DNA of 21,361 nucleotides from assembly GCA_030592825.1 (NCBI GenBank), contig JAUVIG010000011.1, forward strand, positions 1 through 21,361. The letters run 5' to 3'. The DNA is from Chlorobiota bacterium. Lineage in GTDB: Bacteria > Bacteroidota > Bacteroidia > Bacteroidales > JAADGE01. A program made the position numbers and the translations under genes. Shown here piece by piece: positions 6,499 to 15,311 of the stretch; within the stretch, counting starts at the first letter, position 1; every line of letters begins with the position of its first letter. Below the pieces are notes generated by a model that made no database searches, was not told the DNA's origin, and was given only the letters and a program-made list of their open reading frames with translations.

Positions 6499-9321
6499 AT
6501 GCAACAATTAACACTAAATAAATTAAAATATTACAATCTATTTTCTGATAAAATTAACAAGCTGATCTTAAGAGCTTTATTTATCTCAAAGTCAAAAATT
6601 AAAATCTTTTTAAAAACCGGTTTGCTACAGAATGCGTCAATACAATTATACAATCACCATAAAGAACAAATTACAAACTTCGATATTATTTCTTCGGATG
6701 TTCAAAATATAATTACACTAAAAGGAACCTTTGAACCGGATGCAAATTACATTCTTAAAATCAATAACGAACAAGCACATGTTATTCTTAATCCTGAAGT
6801 TAACGGAATTTTAGATACCTATTATTATTCAGATAGTATTGATTTTGGAGTTTCACTTAAAAATAATTCTGCAGATTTCAAATTATGGTCACCACCTGCA
6901 GTTCGGATTGAACTTTTGCTTTTTGACAGAAATCAAAATAAAATAATTATATCAAAACCTTTTTTATTCAACAATATAAAACCGGGAATATGGGAATATA
7001 ATTTAAATCCCAAAGATATCGGATTAAAAACTTTAGAGGGAATTTATTATCAATACAAAATATCTGCCTACTGTAAAGAAAAAATTGCTCTTGACCCTTA
7101 TGCTGTGTCAATGGCTGTTTTCGATTCCGCTTCTGATGATAAAATCGGTAAAGGAGCAATCATAAACATCAAATCAAACAAAGCAAATCCCCTCGGGTTT
7201 AAAAGGGTTTACAGCAATTACAAATTTATTGCAAATGATTTGGATATTATTGTTTATGAAATAAACATCCGAGATTTTACTATTCAGCCGAGTACTGTTG
7301 ATGAAAAAGTTGCCGGAACTTTTAAAGGATTAATTCAGAAGATTAATTATTTGAAAGAACTCGGTATTACACATGTTCAATTGATGCCGGTAAATAAGGC
7401 ATATACACAAAATGAACTTGACAGAACTTATACAGGAAAATCGGCAAAAGAAAGCAATTATAATTGGGGTTACGACCCGATGAACTATTTTACTCTTGAA
7501 GGCAGATACTCAACAAATCCTGAAAATCCTTACACCCGCATTTATGAATTTAAGGAAATGGTTCAAGCCTTGCATAATGCAGGAATCGGTGTCATCCTTG
7601 ATGTTGTTTTTAATCATACCTATATAGCAGATACCTTTGAAAATATCGCTCCCGGCTGTTATTACCGATTGACCGATGATTATAGAATTTCCGGACATAC
7701 CGGAGCCGGAGCAAGCATTGAAAGCAGACGAAAACAAATTCGAAAATTTATTATTGATGTTCTTAAATTTTATGTAAAGGAATATCATATTGACGGCTTT
7801 CGTTTTGATTTAATGAGCTTTACAGATAAAGAAACTATAAGACGAATTCGTAAAGAAGTCGGCTTAACATACAATCCAAACAACGAAAATGAGCTTATTC
7901 TGCAAGGTGAAGCATGGAACTTTACCGATTTGAAAAAGGATGCAGTTATTAAAACCGATTTTGAATCTTTAAATATCGGTATTTTTAATGATTCTTCCAG
8001 GGATTCAGTTGCAGGAAACGGACATTATCCCGGATTTGTTCAAGGAAATATTCAAGAATCTTCTCGTTTGGTTTCGGCAATAATCGGCGGAATAGACACC
8101 TATGATTCGGAATGTTTGCCTTTTAATAAAGATGTTTTTTTTGACTCATATAATCTCTTTGCAAAAGAGCCGGGTGATTGTTTGAACTTTTTGTCTGTTC
8201 ACGATGGTTTGACATTGTGGGATAAAATCAACCTTAGTGTGAAAGATGCAAGCAAAAAAGAACGACTGCAACTGATGAAATTTGCATATTCAATTCTAAT
8301 GACATCGCAGGGAAAAATTATTTTGCACAGCGGTGATGAAATTTTAAGAACAAAACCTTTAGCAGATTATGATAAAGAAAGGCACAGAGCGTTAACATCC
8401 GATAATATTGATACCGAATCGGATTCAAAATATTTTCATGGAAATTCATATTGCTCAAATGATTATACAAATATGTTTCGGTGGGACAGATTAAGCAATG
8501 ATTATTCTGAATTTGCAAAAGAATTATTTGACTACTGTAAAGGTTTAATACTAATGAGAAGAAGTATTCCTTCTTTCAGATATTCAAAATCGGAAAGTGT
8601 TATTAAAGGTTTAAAATTTATTTCTTTCAATTCTCAAAATTCACATTCATATTTCCACACATTTAAAAATTTGAATATAAAAAAACTAACAATTAAATTC
8701 AAAAACGGTAAACCGAATGAGAAGTTATTTTTAATAGGTGAGGTACACAAAAACTCGGATAATCCTTTAAACAATAATTATTATGTTAATTTTAATGATA
8801 TCGGTATTGCTGAAATAACTTTTTCAAGAGAGCAAATCAATAATTTTGACTTGAATAAATGGGATAAAAGCAGAAATCTGAATATCAAATTAGTCAAAAC
8901 AACCAAAGAATGGAATTATCCTGAAAAATCATATACAACTTTCGGATATAACTCAATAAGCCCTGAAAGTATTAATGAACATTTTGAAACTGAAATTGAC
9001 TTGAATATAAGAGATTTTAAGATAATTAATACTAACAATCAATCAATAAGCAACAATATTGCTTACACTCTTAATAATACAATTGAAAAAGATATTTCAG
9101 AAAATTTTACAAAAGTTGATTTCAAACAAATAGTAGTAATTCACAATCCTGATGAGAACAAAGTGAAAGCAGTATTTAAAAACTTGAACCTTAAGAAATA
9201 CTTTGTAATTGCCGACGGTAATAAAGCCGGAATAACAAAACTCACAGAAACAGAAGTTATAATAGAAGATAATTACGTTTTGGTTCCGAGAAAAAGTACT
9301 GCAGTTATTACTTGTTTATAA
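6499..9321 (+). CDS. pulA: type I pullulanase (GH13 alpha-1,6 debranching enzyme)
   Basis: A 940-residue GH13 enzyme that would hydrolyse alpha-1,6 branches in pullulan, glycogen or starch dextrins. The pullulanase type I signature YNWGYDP is at 321-327. GH13 region I is DVVFNH (368-373), region II GFRFD with nucleophile Asp437, region III GEAW with acid/base Glu471, and region IV SVHDG with His568 and Asp569. An N-terminal E-set/CBM48-like module begins near 115-130 (GVSLKNNSADFKLWSPPA). No signal peptide or lipobox is present, so it is probably cytoplasmic and acts on stored glycogen or imported oligosaccharides. The C-terminal beta domain is interrupted by about 130-150 extra residues (roughly 710-870) not typical of the family. 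The ATG is preceded within 4 nt by a -7-like box. It stands alone, divergent from adk. Confidence 0.93.
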   Translation: MQQLTLNKLKYYNLFSDKINKLILRALFISKSKIKIFLKTGLLQNASIQLYNHHKEQITNFDIISSDVQNIITLKGTFEPDANYILKINNEQAHVILNPEVNGILDTYYYSDSIDFGVSLKNNSADFKLWSPPAVRIELLLFDRNQNKIIISKPFLFNNIKPGIWEYNLNPKDIGLKTLEGIYYQYKISAYCKEKIALDPYAVSMAVFDSASDDKIGKGAIINIKSNKANPLGFKRVYSNYKFIANDLDIIVYEINIRDFTIQPSTVDEKVAGTFKGLIQKINYLKELGITHVQLMPVNKAYTQNELDRTYTGKSAKESNYNWGYDPMNYFTLEGRYSTNPENPYTRIYEFKEMVQALHNAGIGVILDVVFNHTYIADTFENIAPGCYYRLTDDYRISGHTGAGASIESRRKQIRKFIIDVLKFYVKEYHIDGFRFDLMSFTDKETIRRIRKEVGLTYNPNNENELILQGEAWNFTDLKKDAVIKTDFESLNIGIFNDSSRDSVAGNGHYPGFVQGNIQESSRLVSAIIGGIDTYDSECLPFNKDVFFDSYNLFAKEPGDCLNFLSVHDGLTLWDKINLSVKDASKKERLQLMKFAYSILMTSQGKIILHSGDEILRTKPLADYDKERHRALTSDNIDTESDSKYFHGNSYCSNDYTNMFRWDRLSNDYSEFAKELFDYCKGLILMRRSIPSFRYSKSESVIKGLKFISFNSQNSHSYFHTFKNLNIKKLTIKFKNGKPNEKLFLIGEVHKNSDNPLNNNYYVNFNDIGIAEITFSREQINNFDLNKWDKSRNLNIKLVKTTKEWNYPEKSYTTFGYNSISPESINEHFETEIDLNIRDFKIINTNNQSISNNIAYTLNNTIEKDISENFTKVDFKQIVVIHNPDENKVKAVFKNLNLKKYFVIADGNKAGITKLTETEVIIEDNYVLVPRKSTAVITCL

Positions 9322-9408
9322 TTATTTTTTAAAATATTAACGAACTGCAATATTATAATTTCCGTAACGTTATAATTAATCAAGAAAGTAACATTTCAAA
9401 ATATTTTT

Positions 9409-9436
9409 TTTGTTTTAATAATTTATAGTAATTTTG
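9409..9436 (+). promoter_or_regulatory. candidate promoter for the first DUF6089-like gene
   Basis: TTTG (9409-9412) lies 16 nt before TAATTTTG (9429-9436), giving both elements of the Bacteroidota promoter (TTTG and TAnnTTTG), although the spacing is slightly shorter than the usual 17-23 nt. The predicted start near 9442 would leave a leader of about 30 nt before the ATG at 9474. Confidence 0.45.
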
Positions 9437-9473
9437 AATCCTTAAAAGATAAATATAATTTTATATAACAGCT

Positions 9474-10361
9474 ATGAAAAAACTTATTTACCTTATTTTA
9501 TTGTTCTTAATTCCTTTAATAACTGATGCCCAAAGATGGAAACATGAAAGGCTTTCAGCATTTGCATCTATTGGCAACAGCTACTTTTTAGGTGACCTCG
9601 GAGGAGGCAGTAAAGACGGATCGCATTATTTTAGTGTAAGAGATATTGATTGGAAATTAACACGCCCTGCATTTCAAGCAGGTGTGAGGTATCGTTTAAC
9701 AAGAGATTTAGCTGTTAAACCAACAGTTACTTATGCTCGCCTAAAAGCTGATGATGCTCTGTCAGGGAGTCTGGGAAGACAATCAAGGAACTTGCATTTC
9801 AGAACAAATCTTTGGGAATTAGGTGCTCAATTTGAATATTATCTCATAAAAGAAAAGCATATAGGAAGATATACTTTCTCAAGTTATAAAGGTATTAATA
9901 GAATTAGTGCATATGTATCCCTCGGAGGCGGTGGGTTTTATTTTAATCCGAAATCCGAAACACTCAGAGATAATAAAGATTGGAGAGATTTAAGACCAAT
10001 GCAAAATGAAGGTGTATCATATGGTACGTTTGCCGGATATATGAGTATTGGTATAGGAATGAAATATAACCTAACTGACAGATGGGCTATTGGTTTAGAT
10101 ATTTCAAACCGCTATACGACTACTGACTATTTGGATGATGCTCATGATACATATTCAGGTAAAGATAATGGTTTTGCAGACAGGCATTTTGATATCATAT
10201 ATGATGAAGATATGGTTCCGATTGACATTGGAGACAGAGGAGATCTTTATCCGGAAGGAAGAACAATGAGGGGAGACCCTTCATATAATGATGCATACTT
10301 ATTTACATTAATAACCTGCTATTATAAAATAAACAGCGTGTTTAGTATGCCTAAATATTAA
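9474..10361 (+). CDS. DUF6089-like outer-membrane beta-barrel protein (first of two)
   Basis: A 295-residue exported protein. Residues 1-19 form a signal peptide ending at DAQ. The mature part starts with alternating aromatic strands (SAFASIGNSYFLGDLGG), then repeated barrel-like segments such as PAFQAGVRYRLTRDLAVKP, YVSLGGGGFYFNPK and WAIGLDISNRYTTTDYLDD. 'YFLGDLGG' and 'TTTDYLDD' are typical of the DUF6089 outer-membrane family of Bacteroidota, often encoded just upstream of uppS-bamA. Molecular function is unknown; location next to bamA suggests an envelope role. It is followed by a strong terminator hairpin at 10401-10464. Confidence 0.85.
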   Translation: MKKLIYLILLFLIPLITDAQRWKHERLSAFASIGNSYFLGDLGGGSKDGSHYFSVRDIDWKLTRPAFQAGVRYRLTRDLAVKPTVTYARLKADDALSGSLGRQSRNLHFRTNLWELGAQFEYYLIKEKHIGRYTFSSYKGINRISAYVSLGGGGFYFNPKSETLRDNKDWRDLRPMQNEGVSYGTFAGYMSIGIGMKYNLTDRWAIGLDISNRYTTTDYLDDAHDTYSGKDNGFADRHFDIIYDEDMVPIDIGDRGDLYPEGRTMRGDPSYNDAYLFTLITCYYKINSVFSMPKY

Positions 10362-10400
10362 TCACATTTATTTTCAGAGAAACAAAAGAATTAATGAATT

Positions 10401-10464
10401 GTTTCACTTATACACAATGTTTTATTTTAAAAACAGTTAATGTATAAAAGTGAAACTTTTTTTT
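10401..10464 (+). terminator. long terminator hairpin between the two DUF6089-like genes
   Basis: GTTTCACTTATACA (10401-10414) pairs with TGTATAAAAGTGAAAC (10441-10456) with a 2-nt bulge, an inner TGTTTT/AAAACA stem extends it, and eight T follow (10457-10464). This is a good rho-independent terminator only 23 nt before the next gene's start, so the downstream genes either use read-through (attenuation) or a promoter overlapping the T-tract. Confidence 0.75.
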
Positions 10465-10487
10465 GACCAAAATTTAATTTAAGATCA

Positions 10488-11171
10488 GTGAAGAAAAGCC
10501 TGTTTATTATAGTAATTATTTTCACAGCAATTAATTCATTTGCTCAAAAATTTAATATTGAACCCGGAATAACAATCGGAAGCTCATATTACCTTGGAGA
10601 TATTAATCATACAAAGCAATTTTACTCTCCCGGTTTGACTATAGGTCTTGCATTCAGGCATTCTTTTAATGAATATTATGCTGTTAGATTAAATATTCTT
10701 AAAGCTAAAATATCCGGCAATGATGCTGATTTCCCAAGCATATATCAACAAATCAGAGCACATGCATTTGTTAATAATATATACGAAATAGGACTTCAAA
10801 CAGAATTTAATTTTTTGGAATTTAATTCAAGAGTAAGAAAAAGTTCAGCTCCATACATCACTGCGGGTTTAGCTCTTGCTATGTCAAATTCTTTTCAAAC
10901 ATTTTCACTTGCTATACCTATGGGTGTCGGTTATAAATACTCTATATCTAAAAGACTAAGCATAAGTGCTGAATGGGTATTCAGAAATACAACTACAGAT
11001 AAGTTGGATCTACTGCTTCCTGCAGATCCATCCTCAAAACAATTAACCAAGATAAAAAATGCCGACTGGTATTCTATAGCCGGCTTAACAATCACTTATA
11101 ATTTTGCAAGTAATAAAATGTGGTGCCCAGCCTACCCAAAACATAATGAACACTACGGACCAAAAAAATAA
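10488..11171 (+). CDS. DUF6089-like outer-membrane beta-barrel protein (second)
   Basis: A 227-residue exported protein paralogous in design to the 9474-10361 product. Signal peptide KKSLFIIVIIFTAINSFAQ (2-20) is followed by GITIGSSYYLGDINHTKQF, YAVRLNILKAKISGND and a C-terminal WVFRNTTTDKLD segment, matching the 'YFLGD...TTTDYLD' landmarks of its neighbour. It uses GTG as start (10488-10490): an in-frame TGA lies at 10464 and no ATG lies between, and the signal peptide begins immediately, so GTG is secure. Its 3' end overlaps the uppS start by 26 nt, which ties it to the uppS-bamA unit. It is probably an outer-membrane protein; function is unknown. Confidence 0.82.
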   Translation: MKKSLFIIVIIFTAINSFAQKFNIEPGITIGSSYYLGDINHTKQFYSPGLTIGLAFRHSFNEYYAVRLNILKAKISGNDADFPSIYQQIRAHAFVNNIYEIGLQTEFNFLEFNSRVRKSSAPYITAGLALAMSNSFQTFSLAIPMGVGYKYSISKRLSISAEWVFRNTTTDKLDLLLPADPSSKQLTKIKNADWYSIAGLTITYNFASNKMWCPAYPKHNEHYGPKK

Positions 11172-11907
11172 TATTGATAAACAAAACCTGCCTCAACATG
11201 TTGCCATTATCATGGACGGAAACGGAAGATGGGCAAAACAAAGAGGGAATAAGAGGATATTCGGACACAAGAATGGGGTTCAATCTGTTAGAAGTGTAGT
11301 AGAAGCTGCCGGAGAAATTGGCATTAAATATCTCACACTTTATGCTTTCTCTACTGAAAATTGGAAAAGACCAAAATTAGAAGTGAATGCTCTAATGTCT
11401 CTTTTTATATCTGCCGTTAAAAATGAGACTAAAAATCTGATGAAAAATAATGTCAGGATGAAAGCAATCGGGAACCTGACAAATTTACCGAGTAATGTTC
11501 AAAATAATTTAAACGAAATTATTAATATAACGAAAAATAATACAGGCCTGACATTAATACTTGCATTAAGTTACAGTTCAAGGCAAGAAATTAAAGATAC
11601 TATTATTAATATATCAAAAGAAGTAATTGATAATAAAATCTCTATTGATGATATAAACGAAAATTTAGTTTCGAGCCGGCTTCAAACATCTGAATTCCCG
11701 GATCCTGAACTCTTGATAAGAACAAGCGGAGAATTTAGGATAAGTAATTTTTTATTATGGCAAATTTCATACTCCGAATTGTATTTCACTGATATTTTAT
11801 GGCCTGATTTTACTAAAGAGCATTTTTTTAAAGCAATTTATAATTATCAACAAAGAGAAAGAAGATTCGGAAAAATAACAGAGCAAACAAAATCAAACAA
11901 AACATAA
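11146..11907 (+). CDS. uppS: undecaprenyl diphosphate synthase (cis-isoprenyl transferase)
   Basis: A 253-residue soluble enzyme that condenses isopentenyl diphosphate onto farnesyl diphosphate to make undecaprenyl diphosphate, the lipid carrier for peptidoglycan and O-antigen. The signature HVAIIMDGNGRWAKQRG carries catalytic Asp24; LTLYAFSTENWKRP and the C-terminal RTSGEFRISNFLLWQ with SYSELYFTDILWP complete the family motifs. The frame is open upstream to a TTG at 11104, but the ATG at 11146 gives the normal family length and places HVAIIMDGNG at the expected distance from the N-terminus, so I choose it. It overlaps the preceding barrel gene by 26 nt and precedes bamA, the usual Bacteroidota arrangement. 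Confidence 0.95.
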   Translation: MNTTDQKNNIDKQNLPQHVAIIMDGNGRWAKQRGNKRIFGHKNGVQSVRSVVEAAGEIGIKYLTLYAFSTENWKRPKLEVNALMSLFISAVKNETKNLMKNNVRMKAIGNLTNLPSNVQNNLNEIINITKNNTGLTLILALSYSSRQEIKDTIINISKEVIDNKISIDDINENLVSSRLQTSEFPDPELLIRTSGEFRISNFLLWQISYSELYFTDILWPDFTKEHFFKAIYNYQQRERRFGKITEQTKSNKT

Positions 11908-11958
11908 CTTCATATGATATATTCAGTTTATTCCTTAGCTGAAATTAAAAACTAATAT

Positions 11959-11966
11959 TATATTTG
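11959..11966 (+). promoter_or_regulatory. candidate -7 box upstream of bamA
   Basis: TATATTTG matches TAnnTTTG, 45 nt before the bamA ATG at 12011, in the 103-nt uppS-bamA gap. Only a poor -33 candidate lies upstream. It may give bamA a promoter separate from uppS. Confidence 0.35.
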
Positions 11967-12010
11967 CAAAAAAAAATTTAATTGTAACAATATATTGATT
12001 TGTACGTTTT

Positions 12011-14509
12011 ATGAAAGTTAAATTAAACAGAAAATATTTCCTGATGATAAAAAAAATATTCCTTTCAGTATTACTAATCTTTTTTTTCGGAATTACCTTC
12101 AGTCAAATTGAAATTGATTATGAAAACCCCGAAGAATATGAAATTGCCGGAATTCAAACAAGGGGTATAAAATATCTTGACCATACTGCATTAATCCAAG
12201 TTTCCGGTTTATCAGCAGGAAAAAAAATCATGATTCCGGGAGATGACATTACCGGTGCCGTTAAAAAACTTTGGGATCAAAAAATGTTTTCTGATGTACA
12301 GATTAATGCATTAAAAACAGAAGGTAATAAAATATGGTTAGAAATATATTTAGAAGAAAGACCTCGTTTATCTCATGTAAAATATTTCGGTATCAAAAAT
12401 TCTGATCAAGAAGAGCTAAATGAAAAATTGGGACTTATAAGAGGCAGACAAATAACAGAAAACACTCTTGTATTATCAAAAAATATTATCAAAGATTTCT
12501 ATGCTGAAAAAGGATTCTCAAAAACAAAAGTCAGGATTTTTAAAAAACAAGATACAACATACCAAAATGCAATAACATTAAATATTTACATCGACAAACA
12601 GAAAAAAACAAAAATAGAAAATTTACAACTGGATGGGATCACTATATTTACTGTAAGAAAACTAAAATGGTTTAAAATAAAAGATACAAAAGAAAAACGT
12701 TGGTACGGACTTTTTAAACCTTCAAAATATATTGAAGAAAAATATGAAGACGATAAGAAAAAAATAATTGCAGAATATAACAAAGAAGGATACAGAGATG
12801 CAAAAATTATTAAAGATTCTGTTTATAATGCAAACGAACGAAATGTAAATATTTATATAAAAATTGATGAAGGAAAACAATATTTTTTCAGAGATATTAA
12901 GTGGGTTGGTAACAAAAAATATCAAACAGAATTTCTGGAAAAAAAGTTGCAAATTAAGAAAGGAGATATATATAACAGAGAAAAATTAGACAACAGATTG
13001 ACGATTGATGAAGATGCTATAGGAAATATATACATGGACAACGGTTATTTATTTTTTAATATAAGAACTATAGAGAAAAAAATTGAAAACGATTCTATTG
13101 ATATAGAATTGAGAATGTATGAAGGCCCTAAAGCCAGAATTAATAAAGTAATCATCAAAGGTAATGACCGAACCAACGATAATGTAATCAGAAGAGAATT
13201 ATATACTGTACCCGGAGAACTGTTCAGCAAAAGCGATATAATCAGATCAATCAGAGAGTTAGCAACATTAGGACATTTCGATCCCGAACAAATTGTTCCT
13301 ACACCTATTCCAAATCCTGCAAACGGAACAGTTGATATTGAGTATTCATTAGTAGAAAGGGGTAACGACAGAGTAGAGATATCAGGTGGTTGGGGTGCAG
13401 GTATGTTAGTAGGACGACTTGGATTGTCTTTTAATAACTTCTCAATTCAAAACATTTTTGAAAAGGTATCATGGCGTCCTTTACCAACCGGAGACGGTCA
13501 AAAACTCTCAATTAGTGCTCAAACTAACGGTTCTGCATATCAATACTACAGTATCTCTTTCCAAGAACCTTGGTTGGGTGGGAAGAAACCCAATTCTTTA
13601 TCTGTATCTATATACTATAATATTCAAACCAACAGATCATATTACAATCCGAATCCTGAAAATCTCGAAAAAGCCAGAGTTATTGGGTCTTCGATTGGTT
13701 TTGGAAGAAGATTAAAATGGCCTGATAATTATTTTACACTTTATCACTCAATAGGGTACCAGAAGTATATCCTTGATGATTGGAAATATCGTTCTTATAT
13801 TAGAAATGTAAGTGACGGTAGTTATAACAGCATAACTTTCAGTACTGTTTTCGGAAGAAATTCTGTTGACAATCCGTTATATTCAAGACGCGGATCTGAT
13901 ATTTCATTAGGAGTTGAGCTTACTCCGCCTCTTTCATTGTTTAATGATAAAAATTACAGTGATATGACTAATCAAGAAAAATATAAATGGATTGAATATC
14001 ATAAATGGACATTTAAGGCAAGATGGTTTACACAAATATGGGGAGATCTTGTTTTCCATACAAAAATTGAATTCGGTTCCTTAGCTTACTATAATAAAGA
14101 TATCGGATATTCACCTTTAGGAGGATACAGCTTGGGAGGAAGCGGAATGTCTTATTATTCATACGGTGTTGATATTATTGGACTTCGCGGTTATGATGAC
14201 GGTAATTTAACACCCTCAGCAGGAGGAAATATTTATACAAAATATACTATGGAATTGAGATATCCTGTTGTATTAGGTGAAAGTGCAACTGTTTTCGGAT
14301 TAATATATACAGATGCCGGAAATGCTTGGAGCGATACCAAAACTTTTAACATTTTCAATATCAAACGTTCTGCCGGAGTCGGTGTGAGGATATTCCTGCC
14401 TATGCTGGGACAACTTGGATTTGATTGGGGTTACGGTTTTGACAGCCAACCGGGTGAAGCCGGACCTCACGGTAGTGAATTCCACTTTACAATGGGACAA
14501 CAATTTTAA
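12011..14509 (+). CDS. bamA: outer-membrane protein assembly factor BamA (Omp85)
   Basis: An 832-residue Omp85 protein that inserts and folds beta-barrel proteins in the outer membrane. A signal peptide (MIKKIFLSVLLIFFFGITFS from the second Met) is followed by POTRA repeats from about residue 40 to 450, for example LSHVKYFGIKNSDQEELNEK and INKVIIKGNDRTNDNVIRRE. A 16-strand barrel follows, with the loop-6 motif LRGYDD (Arg726-Gly727-Tyr728) and strand motifs such as GSDISLGVELTPP. It ends in FHFTMGQQF with terminal Phe, as expected for a barrel signal. The start could be ATG 12011 or ATG 12044; the latter gives a more compact signal peptide. It sits between uppS and the two Skp-like chaperone genes that act with it. 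Confidence 0.96.
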   Translation: MKVKLNRKYFLMIKKIFLSVLLIFFFGITFSQIEIDYENPEEYEIAGIQTRGIKYLDHTALIQVSGLSAGKKIMIPGDDITGAVKKLWDQKMFSDVQINALKTEGNKIWLEIYLEERPRLSHVKYFGIKNSDQEELNEKLGLIRGRQITENTLVLSKNIIKDFYAEKGFSKTKVRIFKKQDTTYQNAITLNIYIDKQKKTKIENLQLDGITIFTVRKLKWFKIKDTKEKRWYGLFKPSKYIEEKYEDDKKKIIAEYNKEGYRDAKIIKDSVYNANERNVNIYIKIDEGKQYFFRDIKWVGNKKYQTEFLEKKLQIKKGDIYNREKLDNRLTIDEDAIGNIYMDNGYLFFNIRTIEKKIENDSIDIELRMYEGPKARINKVIIKGNDRTNDNVIRRELYTVPGELFSKSDIIRSIRELATLGHFDPEQIVPTPIPNPANGTVDIEYSLVERGNDRVEISGGWGAGMLVGRLGLSFNNFSIQNIFEKVSWRPLPTGDGQKLSISAQTNGSAYQYYSISFQEPWLGGKKPNSLSVSIYYNIQTNRSYYNPNPENLEKARVIGSSIGFGRRLKWPDNYFTLYHSIGYQKYILDDWKYRSYIRNVSDGSYNSITFSTVFGRNSVDNPLYSRRGSDISLGVELTPPLSLFNDKNYSDMTNQEKYKWIEYHKWTFKARWFTQIWGDLVFHTKIEFGSLAYYNKDIGYSPLGGYSLGGSGMSYYSYGVDIIGLRGYDDGNLTPSAGGNIYTKYTMELRYPVVLGESATVFGLIYTDAGNAWSDTKTFNIFNIKRSAGVGVRIFLPMLGQLGFDWGYGFDSQPGEAGPHGSEFHFTMGQQF

Positions 14510-14568
14510 TTTTTAAAAACAATAATATTTATTTGCATCATTTTTGTATCTAATATAATAAAACATGC

Positions 14569-14635
14569 TTAAACCTAAAATGAGCGATTATGTGTTCGCC
14601 TAAGGCGGATTTATAATCGTTCAATTTAGGTTAAA
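14569..14635. repeat. 67-bp near-perfect palindrome between bamA and ompH
   Basis: Positions 14569-14591 pair with 14613-14635 over 23 positions with two mismatches and one G-T pair (arms contain AAACCTAAAATGAGCGATTA and its partner). The loop holds a second perfect palindrome CGCCTAAGGCG (14597-14607). No T-run follows, so it does not look like a simple terminator. It resembles a small dispersed palindromic element (REP/MITE-like) or an mRNA-stability or processing hairpin between the two genes. Confidence 0.75.
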
Positions 14636-14680
14636 CTCAATAACAAACATACAAATTATTAATTTTTAAACATTAGAGAA

Positions 14681-15193
14681 ATGAAAAAATCAATCGTATC
14701 ATTATTACTGATCATAACGTTTTCGTTACCCACATTTTCGCAAAAAAATGCATATGTAGATACTGAATATATTTTAAGCAAAATACCTGCTTATGAAAAT
14801 GCTCAAAATAAATTAGACGAAATTTCAAAAGAATGGCAAAAAGAAATTGAAAATAAATACAAAGAAGTAGAGCAAAAATACAAGGAATATCAAACTGAAT
14901 CTGCATTATTGTCTTCTGAAATGAAAAGCCAAAGAGAAGATGAGATAATCAATTTAGAACAAGAAGCTAATGAATTAAAAGATAAATATTTCGGAAATGA
15001 AGGAGAACTTTACAATAAACGTAAAGAACTTGTAAAACCAATTCAAGATGAAGTATATAATGCTATTAAAGAAATTGCAACCGAAGGTAATTACGGTTTC
15101 ATCTTTGATAAATCAGCCGATATGTCATTAATTTATACTGACCCTAAATATGATATCAGTGATGACATTCTCAAAAAATTAGGTTATAATTAA
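14681..15193 (+). CDS. ompH: OmpH/Skp-family periplasmic chaperone (first copy)
   Basis: A 170-residue exported protein. Signal peptide residues 1-20 (KKSIVSLLLIITFSLPTFS) are followed by NAYVDTEYILSKIPAYENAQNKL, the typical OmpH beginning, then a long charged coiled coil (about 45-115, rich in Glu, Lys and Gln) that forms the grasping arms. A C-terminal segment GFIFDKSADMSLIYTDPKYDISDDILKKLGY ends the protein. Skp-like chaperones hold unfolded outer-membrane proteins in the periplasm and deliver them to BamA, encoded immediately upstream. Length matches the family (about 160-180). It is separated from bamA by a 67-bp palindrome and followed at 118 nt by a paralog. Confidence 0.93.
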   Translation: MKKSIVSLLLIITFSLPTFSQKNAYVDTEYILSKIPAYENAQNKLDEISKEWQKEIENKYKEVEQKYKEYQTESALLSSEMKSQREDEIINLEQEANELKDKYFGNEGELYNKRKELVKPIQDEVYNAIKEIATEGNYGFIFDKSADMSLIYTDPKYDISDDILKKLGYN

Positions 15194-15252
15194 CAAAACA
15201 TAATATAACAGAAGAAACTTCCGGTAATTTATAATTTTTTTATAAATAAAGC

Positions 15253-15284
15253 AAAGATAGTTTTTTACGGGAGTTACTGTCTTT
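15253..15284 (+). other. stem-loop in the leader of the second ompH gene
   Basis: AAAGATAGT (15253-15261) pairs with ACTGTCTTT (15276-15284), nine pairs with one G-T, around a 14-nt loop. An AT-only hairpin TTTATAA/TTATAAA lies just upstream (15228-15246). They occupy the ompH-ompH gap and may be processing or weak termination structures. Confidence 0.35.
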
Positions 15285-15311
15285 ACTTTGATAAACAATA
15301 AATAAACACAA

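Noticed and set aside
11104..11145. TTG-initiated longer uppS
   Set aside because: It would extend 42 nt further into the upstream barrel gene and add 14 unsupported residues; ATG 11146 fits the family length.
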